In this document: piece by piece, positions 11,645 to 23,400 of the stretch | How positions within the stretch are numbered: position 1 is the first letter of the stretch | Layout: the number at the start of each line of letters is the position of its first letter | Assembly: GCA_029448655.1 (NCBI GenBank) | Contig: JACCLO010000005.1 | Location: forward strand, 1,984,001-2,048,000 | DNA: 64,000 nt | From: Wolfiporia cocos | Lineage: Eukaryota > Basidiomycota > Agaricomycetes > Polyporales > Phaeolaceae | Direction of reading: 5' to 3' | Made by a program: the position numbers and the translations under genes | Notes under the pieces: generated by a model | What the model saw: only the letters and a program-made list of their open reading frames with translations | What the model was told of the DNA's origin: nothing | Database searches by the model: none

Positions 11645-12332
11645 CGCGTGTAAACGGACCAAGGGCGGATTGTTAAGCGTGTGTGATGGTCGTGGTGGTC
11701 GGTCGCGAAAGTCCTGCAGCGACCATTTGTGGCAGCCCGCGTTGGTCACGGGACCAACACGCGGTTCGCGCGCGACCGCGGTCCGCTTGCGCTCGTGATC
11801 GTGTCAAATACGACGCGGTAATAAAACGCGTTGGATCGTTACAATGAGCAAGCTATGTTATAACCATTTTCGAAAGCGACGGCTCAAATTACATCACGGG
11901 CGGACTGCTGAATTCATGGTGCTACGGCAACATCATGCTGAGTACTAATTTCGAAACGAACCGACCATGGCGCGTGATGAGTCAGAGGAAATCTGTGTTC
12001 AGTAGTATCCCGACAATTACTTCCTCTCGGAACACGATTATGACGCGTTTGGCGCGTCTGTGGATGGAAAATACGTGGATCCTCAGTGTGCGCCCGACGC
12101 GCTGCAATCAGCTACGCGGCGAGCGAGTTGCGACGCTGCGAATCTACCACGTGCTAGCCGTGGCCCTCAGACGCGTTTGTCATTCGCCTGAACCGTAAGG
12201 ACCGCGTCAACACCCAGCGGATACATCCCTAATCCGTCGCGGGCCCCTTTTGTTGCCGCCCAGCGGTCCACACAGCGACGACGACTGTCACAGCTCTCCA
12301 GACCATACGCCTCTCCCACAGCCTCGCCCACA
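11645..12332. promoter_or_regulatory. Divergent CDC14/APSES promoter with ACGCGT (MCB) boxes
   Basis: The 688-bp gap between two divergent cell-cycle genes holds perfect ACGCGT palindromes at 11826-11831, 12043-12048 and 12171-12176, and a TTTGGCGCG E2F-like match at 12048. Two more ACGCGT copies lie in the first introns on either side (11245-11250 and 12462-12467). ACGCGT is the known MCB site bound by Mbp1/Res APSES complexes. Function here is inferred. Confidence 0.55.
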
Positions 12333-14583
12333 ATGCCCGAAAACAGCACCATTTTCAAAGTGAGGCCGCAGCGTGCCCGCGACGACGCTGTGATGTAACT
12401 GACGCTATTTCCCAGGCCACATACAGCGGCATTCCGGTTTACGAGATGTGAGTCTCGCGACGCGTACGCGCCACCGTCTGACTCCTATTTGTAGGATGTG
12501 CAAGGGCGTCGCCGTCATGCGACGACGGTCGGACTCGTGGCTGAACGCTACGCAGATCCTCAAGGTCGCCGGGTTTGACAAGCCGCAACGGACGCGGATA
12601 CTGGAGCGCGAGGTGCAAAAGGGGGAACATGAGAAGGTGCAGGGGGGCTATGGGAAATACCAGGGTGCGTCTTCTCTTCCTTGCGCGCAGAACGATGGCC
12701 AACAGCCGGCGATGGTCCGCACAGGAACTTGGATTCCGCTTGAAAGGGGTCTGGAACTTTCCAGAATCTACAATTGCGAGCACCTACTCCGGCCAATCAT
12801 CGATTTTCAGCCAGAGGGCTCCACCAGCCCGCCGCTGGCACCGAAGCATCTGGTCGCCTCGTCGGGAAGCAAGCCAAACTCGCGTCGCGGCGACGGTGCT
12901 GGGGCCTCGTCCATGAGCACGAGATCGTCGCGGCGCAAAGAGGCAGACCCAGAGGGTTCGGAGGAAGACTTGGGCTCGGTGCGCGGTTCAGAGGTCGAGA
13001 CGATGACGCCATCGCATTCGGGAGCATCCTCGAGTTCGCGCACACCGTCGCCGATCCGGAGTAGTCCAGGGCGGTCGGTCAACAATGGGGCCTACGTTGA
13101 GGAGGAGTACCACTCGCCACCGCCACCGACGAACAACCGCAAACGCAAGCACCGCGCCACTCATGACGAATACGAATCAGACCAGGATGGCTACACGGAT
13201 CCGTCGGTATACGGCGACATCATGCTGGAGTATTTCATCTCCGACACCAACCAGATACCACAAATTCTCATCAGCCCTCCCGCTGACTTTGATCCCAATA
13301 TGGCCATTGACGATGACGGCCACACGGCGCTTCACTGGGCTGCAGCCATGGGACGCATCCGTATTGTCAAGTTGCTGCTTACTGCTGGCGCGGATATCTT
13401 CAAAGTCAACAAGGCCGGTCAAACGGCACTGATGCGAAGTGTCATGTTCGCGAACAACTATGACGTTCGCAAATTCCCAGAACTATACGAGCTCCTGCAC
13501 CGGTCGACGCTTAATATTGATAACAGTAACCGCACCGTCTTCCACCATATCGTTGACGTCGCGATGTCGAAAGGGAAAACGCATGCTGCGCGTTATTACA
13601 TGGAGACAGTACTTGCGCGCTTGTCCGAGTTCCCGAGGGAGCTGGCGGACATTATTAATTTTCAGGATGAGGACGGGGAGACCCCGCTGACTATGGCGGC
13701 GCGCTGCCGGAGCAAACGATTGGTCAAGATTCTGATTGACCACGGTGCCGATCCAAAAATTGCGAACCGCGATGGCAAGACAACAGAGGACTACATTCTC
13801 GAGGACGAGCGATTCCGTTCGTCCCCAGTGCTTCCTGCACGTTCAATGTCCGTCTCTTTCCGCAATGCGCATGCGGCGTATGGTCCTGCAGGGGCGCCAT
13901 ATTATGCCTTTGGTCCGTCTAACGGCGACAGGCCTCCATTACACTATTCTGCCACAGGTCAGAAAGCGGCGACACGGTGCGTGCACGAGATGGCGACGAT
14001 GCTGGACGGCCTCGCGACTACATTCGACCAAGAACTGAAGGACAAAGAGCGCGACTTCAACCAAGCGTCAGCGCTCCTCTCGACCATCCAGGCGGAGATC
14101 TTGGACAGCCAGAGAGCGGTGTCACAACTGAAGACGCAGTCACAGGGGCTGCAGCAGGCGAAGCAGCATCTACAGCAGCTGGAGGAAGAGCTGCAGACCA
14201 AGATGGGACGGCGGTACCGCCTCGGCTGGGAGAAGTGGGTGATGGACGAGGAGGAGCGCGAGAAGACGGTACGGGACGCACACGGCGGCCAGCTCCCTGC
14301 GCCGACGCCAGAGAACGACGTCTCGGATTTGGTAGCGCTGCATTCAAACATTCCCTCCGATCCCAATGCCGTCAGGGCGGAGTGCGAGAGGCTGCGGGAA
14401 GAGTTGACTGTCCACAAGAAGCGGAGAAAAGACAAGTTTGACGAGCTGGTTAAGTTCCAGGCGGAGGCCGGGACCGAGGGCCGTATGGCAGACTACCGGC
14501 GCCTCATCGGCGCGGGATGTGGCGGCGTCCCACCGAGCGAGGTGGACAATGTTCTTGGAGTATTACTAGAGGTGGGTTGCTAA
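12333..14583 (+). CDS. APSES/KilA-N transcription factor with ankyrin repeats (MBF subunit, Mbp1/Res2 type)
   Basis: This is the DNA-binding subunit of the MBF/SBF G1-S transcription complex. The ATG at 12333 gives MPENSTIFK, then ATYSGIPVYEM, then an APSES domain with VMRRRSDSWLNATQILKVAG, GYGKYQ and GTWIPLERG across three small introns. A disordered Ser/Pro linker with basic NNRKRKHR follows. Next come ankyrin repeats (DGHTALHWAAAMGRIRIVKLLL, quoted in part, and DGETPLTMAARCRSKRLVKILI), and a C-terminal coiled coil rich in Gln, Glu and Lys that probably dimerises with the Swi6-like partner. The length is about 740 residues. The intron at 12665-12724 is 60 nt with no in-frame stop. Confidence 0.93.
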
Positions 14584-15106
14584 ATTTTGTCTGGTCTATA
14601 GGTGGGTTTTTTATGATGTGCATCCGAACTTTAGACCCTGGAATCGGAAGAGCCGAGTTCTTCTTCAGTTGCATGGAGCGGCAATGCTCGGCCACCTGCA
14701 CCGAGCTAGTAGTTGTCCCGCCTTCAACACAACCTATGTCTCCTTCAATTATCAGTATAATGACCATATCTATCTAGTCGTTGTGCATTTGTATAGTAGC
14801 ACCGGTAATGTAGCATCCGTCGCAGACTAGCCAAATACTCATCCGTAATCACGGATTTCTTGAAGCCCCTAATTCAATCTATGAGTCTGGGGATCCTTTG
14901 TGGTACATCTGCCAGTATACGCGTGTGAGCCGCCTTGGGGTTGCTTGACGCACCAATAGATCGCGTCAAGGCGCTCATCAAGGTTATTACTCCTTGCTTA
15001 CGTAACGCGATTTTCGCTCGCAGCCGGCGGCTATTTGCGCACTACACTCACCTTTAGGTCCTAAGCAAACTCTCATCTTCATCACCTTTCTTAGGTCTGA
15101 TCCGCC
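14584..15106. other. Intergenic
   Basis: 3' flank of the APSES gene and promoter of the uL24m gene. No gene, repeat or clear motif was seen. Confidence 0.5.
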
Positions 15107-16374
15107 ATGCCAGCCCTTGGCTGGACCAGGATGCAAGTGCGCGATGCGTTCACCAGCTCGCCCTGGACGCGCGACTTCCGCCACCTGAATGCTATCCCGC
15201 GGCTATGGACAAAGCGCACGAGCTGGTACGACCACGTCCCCAAGATTGTCAAACCTCACGACCGCATAAAATACTGGAATATAGTCCCCGGAGATCAAGT
15301 ACGCCTGCTGGGTGACCACGAGGGCACAATATACCAGGTGAACATGATAAACCGCCTCGCGAACCGGGTGCTGCTCAGGATGGAGCAGGATAGGGTGTGT
15401 CTGTCCGCGTGCATCTGCTTAGACATGATGCTATGACACAGGAATACAGATGTCGGGCTCGGACGTGGAGAAGTTGAGGTCGAAGAACGTGCCCTACTCG
15501 AGGTGCCAGTTGTATATTGGCCGATACGAGTTCCCGTCGGAGGGCGCCAAGCCGTGCGTTTCTTTTTGAGACCTGCGGTATGCATTTGACTGTGTGTGCC
15601 ATAGTGTGTTTGCAAAGCGTCTTGCTACAGAGAAGCCTGGCTGGGTGCCGCAGTTCCGACGGTATGAATGGAAACGGTACGCGGTGGCTACTGACCCGGT
15701 GTTACCGGACGCACAACCAGGGGAGACGCAGCGTATTCTCGTCCCATGGCCAAAACCCGATACCCGAGCGCGCCCTGAAGGCAAGTCCTGGTTGTGCACC
15801 CCACCAAACTCTACGATGACACCTTAATATAGCCACAGCAACCGAGACCAAACCCGATGCCGTGCTTGAAGTCACGTACATGCCACCTGTACTTCATCGC
15901 ACCGTTGGCCCCGATGAGGGAAAATTAAATCTTGACGAGAATGAGTATATCAGAGCCATCTCTGCGCCCAACTCGCCGGATTACAACAGCGCCCTGCCCT
16001 ACGAGATCTTCCTCACGAAAGAACTTTCGTCCCCACACTCCCGCGCAAAGAAGCAGGCGCGCTGGAAGGCTCAAGAAGAGCGCAAGCGCACCCTGCTCAA
16101 GGAAATCACAAACGCCGAGATCAAGAACCTCGACGGACGCACGCAGCGCGAGGCGACCGCGGAGGCAGTTTGGAAGTGGCGGCACCAGCTCGAGGAAGAG
16201 CGCAAGGCGGAGATCGAGCGACGTCGGGCCAACCGGGGTGAGATCCAGAACCTGGAGAGGAAGATGGCCAGGAAGGCACGCAAGGAGGCGAAGCGCAAAG
16301 AGAAGCTGCGCAATCTGATGCTGCCAGACGGTCCGAACCAGGTTGTCCCGCAGGCGGAGAGCCGTGTGTCATGA
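15107..16374 (+). CDS. MRPL40: Mitochondrial large-subunit ribosomal protein uL24m (KOW domain)
   Basis: This is the mitochondrial ribosome large-subunit protein of the L24/KOW family (yeast Mrpl40). The ATG at 15107 gives a first exon with KYWNIVPGDQVRLLGDHEG, the KOW motif, followed by TIYQVNMINRLANRV. The next exons give KNVPYSRCQLYIGRYEFP, then VFAKRLATEKPGWVPQF and PGETQRILVPWPKP, and a last exon with YMPPVLHRTVGPDEGK and a long Lys/Arg/Glu helical tail. The introns are near 15395-15449 and 15554-15603, plus a GC-AG intron at 15781-15832. A longer tail than in bacterial L24 is usual in fungal mitochondrial forms. Frames and motifs fit with no frameshift. Confidence 0.88.
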
Positions 16375-16807
16375 TGCTCGTCATCGGATGGTTCTGATGC
16401 TCGTCAGCGGGTTCAGATGTTCGGTGTGTCACGGCTTACAGGGTCGCATTTGCAGCGGATAATCGCATTCCCCCCACATCCACTGCGGCCGTATATACTT
16501 ACAAAGCTCTGATCAATCAATAGCATTGCCTGGGGGTTCAACACGACTTGCAGCTTGAGCCGTTTCGATCGGTAGCCATATCGGGCAGAAATCTCACTAG
16601 TTTGATGCAAAGGGAGTGATTGAATTGCTCAGCAGATCTGAATCGGGGCGGCGGCCGGGGGACTCAGAATGCCATTCTGAGTCTGAGACGCTCGCCGATG
16701 ATTACTCAAATACAGAGCAGAGCACCATCCGCTCCTCAACGTGTTATGCTTGCAGCTCTGCCATAACCGCAACCGCCTTGCAAGCCCCAGGTGGTCACCC
16801 TTCCATC
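16375..16807. other. Intergenic / 5' leader of MFS exporter
   Basis: No separate gene is recognised. The frame of the following gene is open upstream to about 16616 without homologous content, so the ATG at 16808 was chosen. Confidence 0.5.
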
Positions 16808-19051
16808 ATGTCCCGACATTCTGCTGAAACACTCACTGCCGCCGCAGAGAAGCCCGAGCACCCCGCCGAGAAGCAGGATGTCGAGAAGCAGTATGAGTCC
16901 TCACGGCCAGGTCTTGGGAACGATGACACCTCGAATAGCCCCCCTGAGGTCCCGATCGACACATCAACGGATGACCAGTACCGGGTCACGCTAGATCCCC
17001 ATGAGGTTCCGAAGAACATGCCGGCGGTCAGGAAGTGGGTGATCGTGCTTGTGATCAGTTCCGCGGCGTTGTGTGCGACGTTCGCATCATCTGCTGTGAG
17101 TGTTTTTAGCCTTCGGGTAGATCTGATGTATTCAGTCCAATGAATAGGCATCTTTCACGGAGGAGGGCCTCGCGGAGGATTTACATACTGTTCATGAGGT
17201 CACAATTCTCAGCATCAGCTTGTTCGTGGAGGGCTTAGGTGAGTTTATTTTTATAGGTTTGCACATAGTCCTATTAATGAATAATTTCCAGGTCTCGGAC
17301 CGCTTCTTGTAGGCCCACTATCCGAGGTGTACGGACGAAATAACATATACCGTATATCGTATATTCTCTTTTGGGTTTTTACATGGCCTGTTGCATTCCC
17401 ACCAGATATCGGTGAGTTTCCCATAGGCATTCCATTCTTCCGGGCACCGGGCTCACATCGACTTGTCCCGAAGCTACCTTCCTCGTCTTTCGATTCATCA
17501 CTGGGTTCTGTAGCTCTGCATTCCTTAGTGTCGCCGGCGGCAGCGTCAGTGATCTATTTGCGAACGAGAAGGTCGCGAGGTTGGTGCCTTGCTCCGCTGA
17601 CGCCATACGACTGAGCTTATTCCTTCATGTTCTATAATTAGCCCGATGGCCGTTTACACCATGTCTCCCTTCCTGGGGCCAGTAATCGGTCCCCTCGTTT
17701 CTGGGTAAGGAGGTCACCCCAATAGTTGTGGAGAACTGCTTACTCACTTCTCTATCAGATTCATATGTCAGGTGAGCCATGCCGACTAATACTTCCCTGG
17801 AGCTCTGCTGCTGACACAAGCCCTCGCCCGAAGCACGCCAATTGGCGCTGGACATATCGAGTCCTTCTAATATGGCAATTCGTCACTGTCGTACTTTTGG
17901 TAGTGGTATGTCTTGAGATGGGATTATCTTTGGCGTTTACTGATTTTGAGTTTGCCAGTTTGTGCCCGAGACTTACGAGCCTGTAATCCTCAAACGAAAA
18001 GCTGCACGGTGCGTTCACAATCCAGTCCAGAGAATATATAATAGAACTTTCTGACGGCACGCTTGGTCCTTAGAGTACGTAAAGAGAAAGGAGATAACAA
18101 GTATTGGGCGCCCCTCGACCGCCGGGAGGGATCATTGACTCAGGCGATTTTGTTCAGCTGTTACACACCATTCAGTTCGTGATGTCGTTTTATTGCGAAG
18201 TTTGAATAATTCACCGAGTCGTCTACAGAGCTTCTCTTGTTCGACCGGATGGCTTTGCTGCTCGACACGTGGAACGCGCTCCTGCTCGGTATCCTATATC
18301 TTGCATTCCAGGCATTCCCAATCATCTTCGAGGATGGGCATGGGTTCAATATGCAAGACACGGGCATGTCGTTCTTGGGTATCGGAGTCGGCATGCTCGC
18401 CGCATTAGCTACTCAGCCAATTTGGAACAGGTAAGTTGCCTGCGGCCATCGTTGCGCTCCTATGTGGCTTATGCTTGCCTTGAAGGTTCAACCAGCGGCA
18501 GATGGAAAAATTTAACGGTAAGCCGCCCCCGGAAACTCGCCTTGTCATGGGTCAAGTCGGCGGTATTCTGGCGCCCATCGGTACGTATACCACCGTGTTT
18601 TAAGTTGAGTTTCACACCAATACGCTATCTAGGCCTCTTCTGGCTTGCGTTTACCACATATCCCGCGGTGCCCTGGATCGTCCCGATCATTGCCTCTGTC
18701 CCCTTCGGCGCAGGTGTCTACTTCATCTTCACCTCGACGTTTACGTACCTCGTGATTGCCTACCGCCCGATCGCCGCATCTGCAATGGCGAGCAACAGCG
18801 CGCTCCGGAGTACATTCGCCGCGGCGTTCCCGCTATTTGCGAAGGCGATGTATGACAGGCTAGGTACGGTCGGCGCGACGGCCCTCCTCGCAGGACTGAT
18901 GACGCTTATGACACCATTACCGTGAGTGCTATTTGATTCTGTCTTGCGGGCAATATCGCGTGCTTACGCAGCGCGGGCTTTCTGTAGATTCATATATTAC
19001 AAGATGGGTGCGCGGCTGAGGGCCACGTCGCGCTTTGCCGTCAAACCATAG
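16808..19051 (+). CDS. MFS exporter, DHA1 drug/polyamine antiporter type
   Basis: This is a membrane exporter of the DHA1 class (polyamine or drug:H+ antiporters); the substrate is unknown. The ATG at 16808 opens a hydrophilic N-terminus of about 70 residues, then helix 1 (WVIVLVISSAALCATFASSA). Later exons give LFVEGLGLGPLLVGPLSEVYGR (motif A, quoted in part), SPFLGPVIGPLVSG (motif C, the antiporter signature), WRWTYRVLLIWQF, FVPETYEPVILKRKA, and C-terminal helices through YRPIAASAMASNSALRS, ending at YYKMGARLRATSRFAVKP. About nine short introns are needed. All expected segments can be found, so it looks intact, but several splice sites are inferred. Confidence 0.82.
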
Positions 19052-19564
19052 GAACCACCGACTACACAAAGTCCGGCCAAATCTCGCTAGCGAACTATCA
19101 CGACTTTCATGCCTGCGTCATGATCAACAAGGGACAAGAAGTGCTCTATTAATTCTAAACTACGTTGATTTGCTAGTATTATCCTCATGTGAGATCAACC
19201 GTCGCCTTGCATCGTTCAGCATACTACCATCATCATCATTGCGCAAGTGTCGTTTATAGTCGCTCCGGAGTGTAAATAGATCACGACTACAAGCATTGGT
19301 CCTAAGCCACTCGGCTACTGTCAGCCTTGCCACACTTGTTATCACTTCCACTTGAGCTTGATACCCGGTCCGCAACCCATTGTCAATATAATCTATCCTT
19401 CTCGAACCTGACAATGGCGAATCAACAAGTTTAAATTATCAGGGGAGCTAAAGCGGGAGGTGTTTGTTGATAGTTGAGCGCAGATGCATCGGAAGGGCTC
19501 GGAGCCGGACACGATCATGGCGAACAGTGCTCGGCTCTTTTCCCACGCTCCTCGTCTTCGCACC
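19052..19564. other. Intergenic, COX7C-type gene promoter
   Basis: No gene is recognised. The frame of the following gene has earlier in-frame ATGs at 19484 and 19517. Confidence 0.45.
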
Positions 19565-19897
19565 ATGACCCTCCTCGCTCGCGCCGGTGTACCTCTCCGC
19601 CAGGCTGCTCGCCGCTCGCCCATTGCGACGCCTGCGCGTTTCTCGCATGGCCACGCTGAATTTGTAAGTAATTCGCAAGCTGCTATTCTTGCGCTCTGAC
19701 CGTCTGCGCCAGTCGCCCGTGCCGTTTACCTACAAGAACAGGAAGCTCTTCGCTGCCAAGATCGCAGCCTACCTGGTCGGCGGATTCGCGATCCCGTTCG
19801 TTGCTGCGGCCTACCAGCTGTACGTTGCTTCCCACTTGCTTCTAGATCTGCGGCTCTGGACTCACGCGTGTGACTATGTAGGCGCAAGTCCTCATGA
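19565..19897 (+). CDS. COX8: Cytochrome c oxidase subunit VIIc (yeast Cox8)
   Basis: This is a small single-pass subunit of respiratory complex IV in the inner mitochondrial membrane. Exon 1 encodes an Arg/Ala-rich mitochondrial presequence (MTLLARAGVPLRQAARR) and a mature start near FSHGHAEF. Exon 2, after an intron at about 19665-19712, gives SPVPFTYKNRKLFAAKIAAY and the membrane span LVGGFAIPFVAAAYQL. Exon 3 adds RKSS and a stop at 19895-19897. The size of about 75 residues fits the family. The ATG at 19565 gives the most typical presequence; 19517 or 19484 are alternatives in the same frame. Confidence 0.8.
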
Positions 19898-20466
19898 CGC
19901 GATGTCACGGGAATTTGTCGACTGTATAGAGCAATCTACATTTTGCGCAAAGCCTAAATAGCTGTGTTGTGAATAGATGCACGCATACATCGTATTGAAG
20001 AACAGATTGTATTGCGCTAGAGAATTCACTGTCCCGACTGACTTTCATGCCCATAGTTTGCACGACGCGCACAAACACATTGCCGTGTTGTGGTACCTTG
20101 GGAAGACTGACCTCGGCCTGTCTTCTTATGGGGTTACTCGCTGGTAGCTCTCGACAGCCAAACTTCTAGGCTGCCTAGACCAGGTCTGCCGTACGTTCTC
20201 GAACGGGCGCCTAGAGTTACCTCGGAGCGGGCGCTTTCTCGATCCGCCGTGAAACTTCGAACGTACACGCTAATACGCGACGAAGAACGCATCAGTTCGA
20301 TACAGACAATGGTTGCCTATCGCAGCACAATATCAAGGCAATACCAAAACGCTCCGCCTCCCAGCCGCAGTCACTCTTCCTAAAGAACATGAACATAGTG
20401 AATCGTCAGCAATCAAGTTTGATGATATATTCAGATTAAGATATAGGCATAATCTCATGGTCTCAA
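19898..20466. other. Intergenic, convergent gene ends
   Basis: 3' flanks of the COX8-like gene (plus) and the Dicer gene (minus). No gene or repeat was seen. Confidence 0.5.
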
Positions 20467-23400
20467 CTATCTACGGCAGTCGCAGGTGCGGGTCATGAAG
20501 TACGGGTCTCCATCCAATGCATTAAGGGCGTGCAATGCGGCATTGCGCACCGCAGCCGCTACGGTGGTGTCCTCCGCACGCGCCAGAATAACGCTGTGCA
20601 CCTTCACTGCAAGCACATTAATGAGTAATGTGAACCTGCCGCGGTGAGTATGCCCACCTTCAGCAAGCGCACGAGAATGTCCCGAGCGCTGTTTCTCGAT
20701 CGCGTACTGTTTGCAGCCAAATGACTCCAGCAGGTCGGTAAGCGTCGCCGACGGATGGAGGCGGAGCGTCTTCAGTCTGATATGACGGTCGTAGAACGGC
20801 TTGAACGCAAAGTCGAAGAATGTGGAAGCGCCGGTATCGGTAAAATTGTCGGATATGTACAGTGCGCCAATGGTGGACTCGATAATGTCAGACAATATCT
20901 ACATTGGGTCAACATCCTAGCTAATGTTAGCAGCCAAATAAACGCACTTTCGGAGCGTCAAAGTCGGCCCAATATTGCCCTGGTAGCCTATCTTCGGACT
21001 TTGCGAGCTGATATTCTTCTTCACGCTTGATGTCGAGTTGCATGCTATATGTCCGGATAGTATTTCCTACTACCGGGGAATCATGCCCAACGTGCTTGTG
21101 CAACCCGATGTTGACACACAGCGCTGCGAGTGCGCTATTCGAGACCATAGCGTTCTATGCCACTTGTAAGTAAACAGTTATCAGATGTCTCATTCATCAG
21201 TACCTTGAGCAGTGAGAGACCACCTGGAGATAGCGAAGGGTAGCGATCAAAGATATACCTGACAACCACTGATTTTGTGATCGTCAGAAGCTCAAGAGAC
21301 AACAATTTGACCCCACTCACGGAAATCCAGGATCGCGTCTCCAAGAAACTGTAAGCGTTCAGTATGGAAAGGACCTTGTATACCCATCGCGGAATGTGTC
21401 TGTCCTCATATGAGCATACGCTGTCATCATGGACTGGTGAACGCACCAGAGCATGTGTAAAGAACTGGGGTTTCTTGACAGTGTAGCCTAAGATTCCTTC
21501 GATAGCCTGTACAGACGAAGCGGCCGTCGCACTTGGGGGATCGCAATGTATTGCTGTTCCCCTGCTGGCCAGGTCAGACCACTGGTCAACCTCTGGGATT
21601 CGTATATTGAGAATCTTGGCTGCTCGGAGGGCCGTACTTAGACCCCCAGAAAAGTATGCCGCTCCTAGAATGGCTTCGACGACATCCGCAAGGGTCTGCA
21701 AGTTCATCTGAGAATGCAAGTTGTGGGGGGTGCCCCAGTAGTGTTTACCTTTTCTCCAAGCCACTGAAGACCATGCTCTTCCTTCTGTTTCTGTCTTTTG
21801 CTCCGCCTACCCTTTTGCGTGGTCTATTGAATAGCTAGTATCGGACGTCATGAGTGGAGGGACTATGGCTATGTACCTGACCACCAGAAGTAGAGGAATC
21901 GCCAGTCGTCGCATCAGCCTGTTGCGACTGAGATTCGACAAGCTCGGTAAGCACCGGCTGCCATAGTTTCACAGTGAATGCTTTGCTCTGAATGAACTGT
22001 GGCAGCCCGGAGTGAACCACACCCTGAAATAGCGTCTTGTTGGCGATCATCGCCCGTCGGTGGTCATGCAGATCGCCCTCGCAAGCCGATGGCATCGTGG
22101 TAAAACAATACAGCGACGAGAGATATTTCAAGAATCCATCTCCTACGGGCAACTGTATGAGTCGCTTCCTCATGCAACGGTTGTATACGTACCAAACAGC
22201 TCAAGACGGTCATAATCGTATTCCACCATAGCAGCTGGAGGAGTGATTGCCTCGAGAAGGAGATCTTCAGAGATTATGTTGTGGAAGAATCTAGCGTTAA
22301 ATTCCTTGGCCAGGAGTAGGTCATCGATCCGCCGCATTATGGATGGGACCAATAGCATAGTTCGGTAAGTACTGTGATAACGGTTCAGAACCCCAGTGTA
22401 CATCGCAAACACGTACTCACCTTGCGGAGATGGTAAACCTGAAGCATAGCTCGGGGATCAAGTCTAATCAGATAGAGTTAGAATTTAAGCGGGCATTAGT
22501 TAATATGCTAGGATCCGCACATTTGACCTGTGAATGCTTGGATGCGTCCATCACTTTATATGTAGGACTCAGGTAATTCATCGGCGGGGGTAAAACGGAG
22601 ACCTCGAGAAGCGGCTGATGTGCATCCCTGAGACCAGTGAATGTCTTGATGCGAGCCTTACAAAATTCCAAAAAGGATGGAAATTCACTCTCGCGCTAGA
22701 GGCTATGTAAGCAACATCATAGCCAGAAATACCAGTGAACCTACCGGGCTATCGGACGGTTTGCTCAGCGGAGTCATATCGTCTCTCACACGCTCTACGA
22801 AATGTCGGTTCGTGAACTCTACCTTCCTGTCCTGCACAATGGTGTCGGATATTTGAGGTCGGATCTTTATGTCCTTGTCCGAGACTAGCGGGATTACAAA
22901 CTGTCCTGCGGCAAGCTCAACCAAATCCCAAGGAATGTAGCCGCTTAGAGAAGCGAGTTCTCCTCGCTTCGACGGAGGGTTGGTGAAGCTTTGACCTCCA
23001 GGAAGATTGGTGGGGGCCAAAAAGTAGGGTAGACTCTCAACAGAGTAGCTGAGAGGTTTGTTACACAGCGCGCGGCATACCCGTAGAGTATACTTGTGCA
23101 ACAAGTCAAGTTGCGTACTATCGACATGAAGGGGGGCTGCTCTGAATAGATGAGCCGTCGACGTAGACCCAAATGTCCATAGTTTGATGTCGGCGAGATC
23201 AGGAAGGGGCTCCCTCGTCAAGATCAATATAGGAGCATGGTCTCCGCCCACTGCTGGCCAGATAGAGACAATCATTGGATGCAGCACATTTGGAGGAGTA
23301 CTCAGAGTGTTCTTCCAGAATTCGGGCGATTTCTTTGGGAACTGATGTGTAGCGATTGATGCTTTCGCAGATTTTGTATTTTCCCGACCGTTCGACGTCA

